64,000 nucleotides of DNA, taken from contig QQUA01000023.1 of the NCBI GenBank assembly GCA_008501825.1, positions 248,001-312,000 on the forward strand. Direction: 5' to 3'. Positions 25,542 through 32,538 of this stretch are shown here, one piece after another. The position numbers and the translations under genes are program-made. Position 1 is the stretch's first letter; every line of letters begins with the position of its first letter. The DNA is from Planctomycetota bacterium. Lineage in GTDB: Bacteria > Planctomycetota > UBA1135. A model generated the notes under the pieces. The model made no database searches. It saw only the letters and a program-made list of their open reading frames with translations, and was not told where the DNA came from.

Positions 25542-26546
25542 TCAGGAAACCTGCCAGGTCTCCCCTTCCATCAGCAGATTCTCCAAGGTGCCTTGCCCGA
25601 GATTTTGGGTCGTGGCTTGGATCTGAAGGTGCAAATCGGTTTCGAAAACCGGCCGATTCACCTGTCGCAAGATGCCGAAGGGCACCGGAATCTCACCGCT
25701 TTCCGAGGCCTGGCAGATGCGGAAAGCATTGGCGCCGGCAGGCCCGTCCGTCCGCCAGGTCGAAGCTTCTTCCGGCGGGCAGTTGATGATGGAGTCGGGC
25801 AGGATCTTGAGGCCCTTGTCCAAGTCCTTGCCGTAGACCATCGGCTTGCCGGCCTGCAAATCCACTTGCCGATCGTGGCGAATGGTTTTGTCGGTAATGT
25901 GCTCGAAGGCTTTGTTGTTGTAGATCACGCAGTTTTGCAGGATCTCAACGAAAGAAAACCCTTTGTGAGCATGTGCGGCTTCCAGCACGCCCTTGAGGTG
26001 AGCGGCCTGGGTGTCCACCGACCGGGCCACGAAAGTTGCCCCGGATCCCAAAGCCAGAGCAATCGGGTTGAAGGGCTGGTCCACCGATCCGAACGGTGAA
26101 GACGGGGTCTTCTTGTTGATTTCGGAGGTCGGCGAATACTGGCCCTTGGTCAAGCCGTAGATGCGGTTGTTGAACAACAGGACGTTCATGTCCAAGTTGC
26201 GCCGCATGGCATGAATGATGTGGTTGCCGCCGATCGACAGGGCGTCTCCGTCACCGGTGATGATCCAAACCGAAAGATCCGGATTGGCCACTTTGATGCC
26301 GGTGGCCACGGCCGGTGCCCGGCCGTGAATGCTGTGGAAGCCGAAGGTGTCGGCGTAGTAGGGAAAGCGGCTGGAACAACCGATACCCGATACGCACACG
26401 AACTTCTCCTTCGACACGCCGAGCTTGGCAAAGGTTTGCTGGACGGCGTTGAGAATGGCGTAGTCCCCGCAGCCGGGGCACCAGCGCACTTCCTGGTCCG
26501 ATACGAAATCGGCCTTTTTGTAAGAGGGTGCTTCGACGGTGGTCAT
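25542..26546 (-). CDS. korB: 2-oxoacid:ferredoxin oxidoreductase beta subunit (probably 2-oxoglutarate)
   Basis: A 334-residue thiamine-diphosphate subunit. ThDP/Mg motif 'GDGDALSIGGNH' is at 98-109 with 'NNRIYGLTKGQ' after it. Cys23 and Cys26 ('WCPGCGDY'), with Cys51/Cys57 and Cys206 nearby, supply ligands for the single [4Fe-4S] cluster. The enzyme decarboxylates a 2-oxoacid to its acyl-CoA and reduces ferredoxin. I use ATG 26546, 10 bp after korA with a GAGG site; the open frame begins six codons earlier at a TTG. 2-Oxoglutarate is favoured by resemblance to two-subunit mycobacterial-type KorAB, but substrate is inferred. Confidence 0.92.
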   Translation of the reverse strand: MTTVEAPSYKKADFVSDQEVRWCPGCGDYAILNAVQQTFAKLGVSKEKFVCVSGIGCSSRFPYYADTFGFHSIHGRAPAVATGIKVANPDLSVWIITGDGDALSIGGNHIIHAMRRNLDMNVLLFNNRIYGLTKGQYSPTSEINKKTPSSPFGSVDQPFNPIALALGSGATFVARSVDTQAAHLKGVLEAAHAHKGFSFVEILQNCVIYNNKAFEHITDKTIRHDRQVDLQAGKPMVYGKDLDKGLKILPDSIINCPPEEASTWRTDGPAGANAFRICQASESGEIPVPFGILRQVNRPVFETDLHLQIQATTQNLGQGTLENLLMEGETWQVS

Positions 26547-26556
26547 GGTTTCAGCC

Positions 26557-28407
26557 TCAGCCAAGCAGGGTTTTCACCCGTTCCAAGATTTCGACGGCGG
26601 TGAAGGGGCGTCCCTGCACCTTGGGGAAGGATTCAACTTCGATCAAGTACTCGGAGCGGATGACCCGGGCCAACTGCCCCCGATTCATTTCCGGAATCAA
26701 CACCTGATCGAACCGCTTCAACACCTCGCCTAGATCCTTGGGCAAGGGCCAGAGGTTGCGCACGTGGCACTGGGCCACCGGTAGGCCGGCATCCAAAGCC
26801 CGTTCCACCGCGCCGCGGATGGCTCCATAGGTCGAACCCCAACCCAAAACCAGGACTTTACCCCGTTCCGGGCCGTAAACCTCGGTGGCGGGATAGCTGT
26901 CGGCGATGCCCATCACCTTTTGTTCCCTCAATCCCACCATTTTCTCGTGGTTGAGCGGATCGTAATCGACGTTGCCGGTCACGTCCCGTTTTTCCAGTCC
27001 ACCGATGCGATGCTCCAAACCAGGTGTGCCGGGCTTGGCCCACGGCCGGGCCAAAGTCACCGGATCTCGGGAGAAAGGCTGGTAGTTCTCCGGATCGGTG
27101 TGAAAGCGCACCGGAATCCGTTCCAACTCTTCCAACTTCGGAAGTTTCCAGGGCTCGGCGCCGTTGGCCAGATAACCGTCGGTCAACAGAATGACCGGAG
27201 TCATGTAGGTCACGGCCATGCGAACGGCTTCGATGGCCGCCCAGAAACAATCGCCGGGAGATTGAGCCGCCAGCACCGGAATCGGACACTCACCGTTGCG
27301 ACCCCAAATGGATTGCAACAAATCCGCTTGTTCAGTCTTGGTCGGCAAACCGGTGGAGGGCCCGCCGCGCTGCACGTTCACCACCACCAAGGGCAACTCG
27401 GTCATGACCGCCAAGCCCAAGGCTTCGGACTTCAAGGCCATGCCCGGTCCGGAAGTGCCGGTCACCCCGAGAGCGCCGGTGAAGGAGGCGCCGATAGCCG
27501 AACAGATCCCGGCGATCTCATCTTCCGCCTGGAAGGTGATGACGCCGTGATTCTTGTACCGGCTCAAGTAATGCAGGATGTCGGAAGCCGGGGTAATCGG
27601 GTAGGTGCCGTAGAAAATCGGCAATTCGCAAAGGCTGGAACCGGCTACCAATCCCATCGCCACCGCCGGGTTGCCCATGATGTTGCGATAGGTGCCGGCT
27701 TCCAATTTGGCCGGCGGCACGGCGAAGCGAGCTTGGAAGATCTCCGAGTTCTCGCCGATGGTATGGCCGGCGCGCAAAGCCTTCAGATTGGCTTCCCGGA
27801 ACTTCGGCTTGGCGCCGAATTTCTTGTCGATCCACTTTTCGGTGGTCTCCAAGGGGCGGGAATACACCCAATACAACATGCCCAAGGCCAGGAAGTTCTT
27901 GCAGCGCAAGGCTTCCTTATTGGTCAGCCCCAATCCCTCGACCGCCTGCACGGTGGCTTCGTTCAGGTCCAGCTTGACCAGGGTGTAATCCGCCGCCAGA
28001 GCTTCGTCGTCCAAGGGGTTGGCGTCGTACTTGGCTTTCTTCAGGTCGGATTTGTTGAAGTTCCCGGTGTTGACGATCAGCAAACCGCCGGGCTTCAAAT
28101 CCGGAAGGTTCATCTTCAACGCCGCCGGGTTCATGGCGACTAGCACGTCCGGAGCATCGCCCGGCGTGTGAATGTCCTTGGAAGAGAAGCGAAGCTGAAA
28201 GCCGGAAACCCCGAACAGGGAACCTGCAGGGGCGCGAATTTCGGCCGGGTAATCCGGGAAGGTGGCCAGATCGTTGCCTAAAGCGGCGGACGTGCTGGTG
28301 AACTGGTTCCCGGTGAGCTGCATGCCGTCACCCGAGTCGCCAGCGAATCGGATGACGACCTCCTCTAGGGTTTCGACGGAAGGATCAGAAGGTGCTGCGG
28401 ACGTCAT
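26557..28407 (-). CDS. korA: 2-oxoacid:ferredoxin oxidoreductase fused gamma-alpha subunit
   Basis: A 616-residue protein. Residues 12-190 are the gamma domain ('RFAGDSGDGMQLTGNQFT', 'YPAEIRAPAGSLFGVSGFQ'). From about 215 comes the alpha pyrimidine-binding domain ('YGTYPITPASDILHYLSRYK', 'FQAEDEIAGICSAIGASFTG', 'TGTSGPGMALKSEALGLA'), then a C-terminal transketolase-like domain with 'VLVLGWGSTYGAIRGAV'. The fused architecture and a separate KorB make this the two-subunit KOR type, versions of which tolerate oxygen in mycobacteria. A 7-bp hairpin lies just 5' of its start. Confidence 0.93.
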   Translation of the reverse strand: MTSAAPSDPSVETLEEVVIRFAGDSGDGMQLTGNQFTSTSAALGNDLATFPDYPAEIRAPAGSLFGVSGFQLRFSSKDIHTPGDAPDVLVAMNPAALKMNLPDLKPGGLLIVNTGNFNKSDLKKAKYDANPLDDEALAADYTLVKLDLNEATVQAVEGLGLTNKEALRCKNFLALGMLYWVYSRPLETTEKWIDKKFGAKPKFREANLKALRAGHTIGENSEIFQARFAVPPAKLEAGTYRNIMGNPAVAMGLVAGSSLCELPIFYGTYPITPASDILHYLSRYKNHGVITFQAEDEIAGICSAIGASFTGALGVTGTSGPGMALKSEALGLAVMTELPLVVVNVQRGGPSTGLPTKTEQADLLQSIWGRNGECPIPVLAAQSPGDCFWAAIEAVRMAVTYMTPVILLTDGYLANGAEPWKLPKLEELERIPVRFHTDPENYQPFSRDPVTLARPWAKPGTPGLEHRIGGLEKRDVTGNVDYDPLNHEKMVGLREQKVMGIADSYPATEVYGPERGKVLVLGWGSTYGAIRGAVERALDAGLPVAQCHVRNLWPLPKDLGEVLKRFDQVLIPEMNRGQLARVIRSEYLIEVESFPKVQGRPFTAVEILERVKTLLG

Positions 28408-28416
28408 GTCTGCACT

Positions 28417-28434
28417 CCGCTCCGATGGGAGCGG
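28417..28434 (-). promoter_or_regulatory. Hairpin partly covering the korA ribosome-binding site
   Basis: CCGCTCC (28417-28423) and GGAGCGG (28428-28434) form a perfect 7-bp stem with a 4-base loop. In the minus-strand transcript the 3' arm ends 9 nt before the korA ATG, and the likely GGAG site at 7-nt spacing is half inside the stem. Translational control is possible; it could equally be chance. Confidence 0.35.
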
Positions 28435-28543
28435 CTAAGAGGTACCTGAGGGCATCATTACCCCATGGGGACCCTACATTCTAGGCCCATAAATTGACTC
28501 TCGCGCCCTTAACCTGTCCAGAACTAGGAACCGGACCCAGAAA

Positions 28544-29407
28544 GTGGACTTTCCCCAAGCCAGCGGCTACGCCACCCAGCAGGCACAACGCCTGGCCGGA
28601 GATTTGTATCCCGGTCCGGTTTTGATGCCGCGAGGTTTTTTGCGCGCCCTGGATCCGTTGTTGGCGGTCGCCTTGGGTCCGGCCCAGCAACCTTCGGAGG
28701 CTTTCCGCGCCGCTTTGGAAAGAACCATGAAGGGACGCCCCGACGGTCCTTTGTTGCTGGCGCTTTGGAGTACTTTGCAAGCTGGAGAAATGCCCCACGG
28801 CGATTTTCGAGAGTTGCTGGATTTGCTGAGTACACCGCTCCCTTGCCCGCCGGCCGACCGGGAAGAACTATTGGCCGAGTTGGCTCCCAAGTGTGGTTCC
28901 TTCGGCCGCTGCGCCTTGGCGGTTTTGCAACGGCAGGATCCGGAAGCCTTACAGGCGGCGGAAGATTTGGGAATCGGTTTGTGCCTGACCCATTTGCTGG
29001 TTCGACTTCCCAGCGACTTGGGCCGGCAACGGTTTTACTTGCCGCTGAACGACCTGGAAGCCAGCGGCTTGCAGCCGGCCGATCTTGCTCAAGGCCTGAT
29101 GACGCCGAAAGTGCGACACTGGTTTGTCCGTGAATGCGATTGGGCTCGACACTATTTAGATTTGGGATTGCCCCTTTCCCACCACATCGGCGCTCGCCTG
29201 CGCCGGGGCTTGCGCGCCATGGTGTTGCGGGCACGGGCCCTTCTCGACCAGATGGAACAGGGAGAAGTGGATTGTTTCCGGCGGCCGCCGGCCCTCAAGC
29301 TGTGGACTCGCTGGGGCTTGGCTTTGCGATCCCTGACTTCGATCCAACCGATCACGACCGCTTTAAACTCACGCTCAAAACCAGTGGAAAACCATGAGCG
29401 CCCCTGA
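28544..29407 (+). CDS. Squalene/phytoene synthase (HpnC-like) homologue lacking catalytic Asp motifs
   Basis: A 287-residue protein from a GTG start. Fold-level similarity to HpnC/trans-isoprenyl head-to-head synthases is clear in the second half: 'GRQRFYLPLNDLEASGLQPADLAQGLMTP' (residues 160-188) matches the conserved 'GRIYLPLEDL..FGV...DL..G..TP' block, and an Arg/Leu-rich C-terminal helix follows. The first Asp-rich motif (usually DDxxD) is replaced by 'ALDPLLAVALGPAQQP' at 35-50. The second (usually NxxxDxxxD before the GRxYLP block) reads 'HLLVRLPSDLG'. It should not catalyse diphosphate condensation. A non-catalytic partner or a decaying gene are both possible. It overlaps the next gene by 14 bp. 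Confidence 0.7.
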   Translation: MDFPQASGYATQQAQRLAGDLYPGPVLMPRGFLRALDPLLAVALGPAQQPSEAFRAALERTMKGRPDGPLLLALWSTLQAGEMPHGDFRELLDLLSTPLPCPPADREELLAELAPKCGSFGRCALAVLQRQDPEALQAAEDLGIGLCLTHLLVRLPSDLGRQRFYLPLNDLEASGLQPADLAQGLMTPKVRHWFVRECDWARHYLDLGLPLSHHIGARLRRGLRAMVLRARALLDQMEQGEVDCFRRPPALKLWTRWGLALRSLTSIQPITTALNSRSKPVENHERP

Positions 29408-29855
29408 CCCGCCGGTTTGTCTGGGCATGCCAAGGCCGCCGTTGGTCGGCGACCCGAGACTCCGCCTGGGCAACGCCAGCCGCGGCGGCCTGCTGGCCAA
29501 GGACGTTCGCCCCTTGTTGGGATTTCGCAATCGCCTGCGCCTGGTGGCCTTTCGCAAACCGATCGCCGGATTGGCTTGGTGGTTAAGCCCGGCTCCGTCA
29601 GTTCATAGTTTTGGAGTGAAAGCCCCTTTACGGGCCCTTTGCCTCAACGCCGAAATGAGGGTGATCCAGGTCTTGGAGCTACCGCCCTGGCGAGCCATGG
29701 CGACTCCGGCCGGAACCGCCGCGGCCTTGTTGCAGCCGGCTGAACCGTGGCTGGAAGTGCAACCCGGCGACCGCTTGGAATGGCTGCAAAGCCAGCCTCG
29801 CCTGGAAGACCGAGCCGATTGGCTACACCAGGAAGAAGCGGCGGAATTGCCCTGA
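29394..29855 (+). CDS. DUF192-like protein
   Basis: A 153-residue protein without signal peptide or membrane helix. The centre ('PSVHSFGVKAPLRALCLNA', 'VIQVLELPPWR', then 'LEVQPGDRLEW') follows the DUF192 pattern, in which 'HTFGMRFPIDVLFLD' and 'VLELPAG...GD' are typical. DUF192 proteins have no established function. The start overlaps the HpnC-like gene by 14 bp and a UbiA-family gene follows after 41 bp, so all are likely in one operon. Confidence 0.65.
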   Translation: MSAPDPPVCLGMPRPPLVGDPRLRLGNASRGGLLAKDVRPLLGFRNRLRLVAFRKPIAGLAWWLSPAPSVHSFGVKAPLRALCLNAEMRVIQVLELPPWRAMATPAGTAAALLQPAEPWLEVQPGDRLEWLQSQPRLEDRADWLHQEEAAELP

Positions 29856-29896
29856 AGCCGCGACTGCCGGCGGCCGCGGGGCTATTCTCCGAACCG

Positions 29897-30811
29897 ATGG
29901 CCTTGTCCGCCCTCTTCTTCAGTACCAGACCGCGACACTGGACTAAAAACCTGGTGGTGTTCGCCGGCCTCGGTTTTAGCGGCACGGCCTTTCATGCCAC
30001 CAGCTTGGGTCGGGCCAGCTTGTTATTTCTATTTTTCATCCTGGCGTCGTCGTCGGTGTATTTGTTCAACGACGTCCTGGATCGGGAACGAGACCGCCAT
30101 CACCCACAGAAAAGGTATCGCCCGATTGCCTCCGGCCGCCTGGCGGTTTCCACTGCCCTCCAATTCGCCGCCCTGTTCGCCGTCCTGGCAGTGGCCGGAG
30201 CTTTCGTCCTCTGCTTGCAAGTTGGATTGGCGGTCCTGGCCTATCTGGTCTTGCAATTCGCGTATTCAACCCGCTTGAAGCACGTCGTCATCCTCGACAT
30301 TTTCTGCATTGGCGCCGGCTTCATGATTCGAGTGTTGGCCGGGGTTCTGGTGGTCAACGTGGCCCTGTCTCCGTGGTTGGTCGCCTGCTCGGTTCAACTG
30401 GCTTTGTTTTTGGCCCTGTGCAAGCGTCGAGCGGAGGCGGTCAAGCTCAATGACGGCGACAGCATGTCCAGGCCTACGCTGGAAGATTACGCCGGCCCGG
30501 GATTGGACGTCATGATCAGCATCATGGCTTCCTCCACCTTGGTGACCTACACCTTATATACCTTGTTGCCGGCCAACCTTCTGAGCTCCGGGGCCTTGCA
30601 ACAAAGTTCCAAAGCAGGATCGCCCGGCATGGTCTGGACCGTTCCGGTGGTCTTCTACGGAGTGCTGCGCTATCTCTACCTGGTTTATCAACGGCAACGG
30701 GGAGAACGCCCGGAGAAACTGGTGACCAGCGACCGGCCTCTGTTTTTCGCCGCCTTGCTTTACATCACCATCACTAGTTTGGTTTTGTACAGTCCGTGGA
30801 CTCAAAACTGA
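29897..30811 (+). CDS. UbiA-family prenyltransferase, decaprenyl-phosphate phosphoribosyltransferase-like
   Basis: A 304-residue membrane protein with about eight or nine helices. 'RPRHWTKNLVVFAGL' at the start and the Asp-rich 'NDVLDRERDRHHPQKRYRPIASGRL' (58-82) are those of the DPPR-synthase branch of UbiA. Those enzymes transfer phosphoribose from PRPP to a polyprenyl phosphate on the way to arabinose donors. The second acidic motif is near 'YAGPGLDVMIS'. I chose ATG 29897, since the 50-codon upstream open frame overlaps the previous gene and has no family match. The acceptor lipid here is unknown. Confidence 0.82.
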   Translation: MALSALFFSTRPRHWTKNLVVFAGLGFSGTAFHATSLGRASLLFLFFILASSSVYLFNDVLDRERDRHHPQKRYRPIASGRLAVSTALQFAALFAVLAVAGAFVLCLQVGLAVLAYLVLQFAYSTRLKHVVILDIFCIGAGFMIRVLAGVLVVNVALSPWLVACSVQLALFLALCKRRAEAVKLNDGDSMSRPTLEDYAGPGLDVMISIMASSTLVTYTLYTLLPANLLSSGALQQSSKAGSPGMVWTVPVVFYGVLRYLYLVYQRQRGERPEKLVTSDRPLFFAALLYITITSLVLYSPWTQN

Positions 30812-30853
30812 AACCACCGGGGACCGCCCCCTACCGGTCGACTAGATCAAAGC

Positions 30854-31960
30854 GTGACTGAAAAAAGCACTGTCGCCATAGTCCGGACTTCCGCCAAGAC
30901 CGTTTTGGAGGACGTAGCTCGGGTTTGCGAACTCGGTGGCCTGGATCGGGCCTTTGCCGGCGACGGCCCGGTGATCCTGAAGGACAACATCACCTGGCAC
31001 CTTCCCTTTTTATCGGCCAACACCACGCCTTGGCAATTGGAAGGCGCCATCCGCGCATTGAAGGCCGCGGAGCTGGGTCCTCTGATCGCGGTTCACAACG
31101 ACACCGTAGTCACCAATCCAAAGGACGGATTGAAGCAGTTGAAACTGCAACCGGTTTATCAGGCATACGGGATCGAGCAACACTTCGTCAACGATCCGAA
31201 GGACGTCCGCTGGACTCCCTGGCGCCCGCAAGCGCCGACTCCGTGGTTGGACAAGGTGTATCCGGAAGGGCTGGCCTTTCCGGAATTATTCCACGGCACC
31301 TACGTGTTTCACCTTCCCACGGTCAAAACCCATATTTACACCACCACCACCGGGGCGGTGAAAAATTCCTTCGGCGGATTGTTGAATACCAAGCGCCACT
31401 ATTGCCACTCTTGGATTCACGGCGTTTTGGCCGATTTGGTGGCGGTACAAAAAGAATTGCACCGGGGCATGTTCGCCGTCGCCGACGGAACCTTGGCCGG
31501 CAACGGCCCGGGGCCGCGCACCATGCAACCGGTGGAAAAGAATTTACTCATCGCCTCGGCCGACCCGGTGGCCATGGACGCCGTCGCCGCCAGACTCATG
31601 GGATTCGACCCCTGGGAAATCGAGTTGTTTCAAGAATGCGCCAGCCGCGATTTGGGTGCGGTTGACGAAAAAGACATCGATCTGGTCGGCGATGAAGTCG
31701 ATTTCGGTTGGGGATTCGAAGTCGGGGACAACCTGGCCAGTAGCGTCGGCGACCCGCTTTGGTTCGGAGCCTTCAAGGGTTTGCAATATTTAATGTTCCG
31801 CACTCCCTTGGTTCGTTTTTTCGTGGCCGGCTCTCACGTCTATCACGACGAATACTGGTGGCGCCGACACGGTCGCCGGCGCATGGCCAAAGTGGCCACC
31901 GAGTCCCAATGGGGCCGGCTGTTTGCGTCTTATCGACCGCAAGCGGACGGCGGCGCTTAA
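30854..31960 (+). CDS. DUF362-domain protein
   Basis: A 368-residue protein from a GTG start. The order of motifs fits DUF362: 'VILKDNITWHLPFLSANTTPWQLEGAIRALKA' near the N-terminus, 'LPTVKTHIYTTTTGAVKNSFGGL' in the centre, and 'ADGTLAGNGPGPRTMQP' with 'IASADPVAMDAVAARLMGFDP' (segments of the 210-255 region). Many DUF362 proteins carry an added ferredoxin domain; this one does not. The family function is not established. It lies 42 bp after the UbiA-like gene, so co-transcription is likely. Confidence 0.82.
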   Translation: MTEKSTVAIVRTSAKTVLEDVARVCELGGLDRAFAGDGPVILKDNITWHLPFLSANTTPWQLEGAIRALKAAELGPLIAVHNDTVVTNPKDGLKQLKLQPVYQAYGIEQHFVNDPKDVRWTPWRPQAPTPWLDKVYPEGLAFPELFHGTYVFHLPTVKTHIYTTTTGAVKNSFGGLLNTKRHYCHSWIHGVLADLVAVQKELHRGMFAVADGTLAGNGPGPRTMQPVEKNLLIASADPVAMDAVAARLMGFDPWEIELFQECASRDLGAVDEKDIDLVGDEVDFGWGFEVGDNLASSVGDPLWFGAFKGLQYLMFRTPLVRFFVAGSHVYHDEYWWRRHGRRRMAKVATESQWGRLFASYRPQADGGA

Positions 31961-31999
31961 AGAAAAAGAAAACGGCCGTTCTGGAAGAATTATTCCAGA
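31961..31999 (-). terminator. Terminator of the sigma-factor/GspL-like operon
   Basis: On the minus strand, TCTGGAA/TTCCAGA arms (31993-31999 with 31980-31986) flank the last gene's stop codon. A palindromic AACGGCCGTT (31971-31980) follows, then a T-rich run (complement of 31961-31972). Together they make a plausible minus-strand terminator between two converging genes. Confidence 0.6.
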
Positions 32000-32538
32000 G
32001 CCACTTGGGATCGGTGCAAGAAGGTCAGCTTTTTAAAGGCCCAAGCGTCTTCCCGATCTTCCCCGGTTTGCAACTTGGGACGGCGACCGCCGGCAACCGA
32101 CTGAGCCGGGATCAAATGAAGGGCACTGGTTCGAACCCGAGGCATCAGTAATTCACTGAAGTACAGAAAGCCGCGAATCTGATCTCGGGTGAAGCGCTGG
32201 TTTTCGTCACCAAAGGCAATGTCGATGACTTGATCTTGGGCATTGGCCACCCGGCTGCGCCGCGGCTTAGCCACGGTGATTTCCCCAACCCGTCCCATGT
32301 TGGCCTTATAGGCCCGAGCTTGGAAGTGGCCGCGGAAACCCTGTTCGGTTGCGGCAACCGACAGAGATTCCAGCCGGTGTTGCAAATCGTCCACGGTTTC
32401 ATGGACGAACTTCATGTGATTCTTGCCCTGCTGCATGGCATTCTCGTACGTGTCGTGATAGCTCTTCATGTACACGCGAGCGCCCCCGGCCAGAACCGCC
32501 AGGACGAGCAGCAAGTAAAGAGTTTGGCGATTGCTCAC
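31990..32538 (-). CDS. Membrane-anchored coiled-coil protein, PilO/GspM-like position
   Basis: A 182-residue protein. A GTG at 32538 is the start: it has GGAGG at 8 nt, overlaps the preceding stop in a GTGA arrangement, and begins just before a single membrane helix (about residues 6-23). Residues 24-70 are a coiled-coil-like segment ('HMKFVHETVDDLQHRLESL'), and the rest is a small soluble domain. This bitopic layout after a GspL/PilM-PilN-like gene is that of GspM or PilO, but I see no clear sequence signature. The open frame extends 37 codons upstream in the shadow of the neighbour. Confidence 0.6.
   Translation of the reverse strand: MSNRQTLYLLLVLAVLAGGARVYMKSYHDTYENAMQQGKNHMKFVHETVDDLQHRLESLSVAATEQGFRGHFQARAYKANMGRVGEITVAKPRRSRVANAQDQVIDIAFGDENQRFTRDQIRGFLYFSELLMPRVRTSALHLIPAQSVAGGRRPKLQTGEDREDAWAFKKLTFLHRSQVALE

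Noticed and set aside
26920..28143. A 407-codon plus-strand frame inside korA
   Set aside because: Shadow of korA; the korA frame has full family motifs and this one has none.
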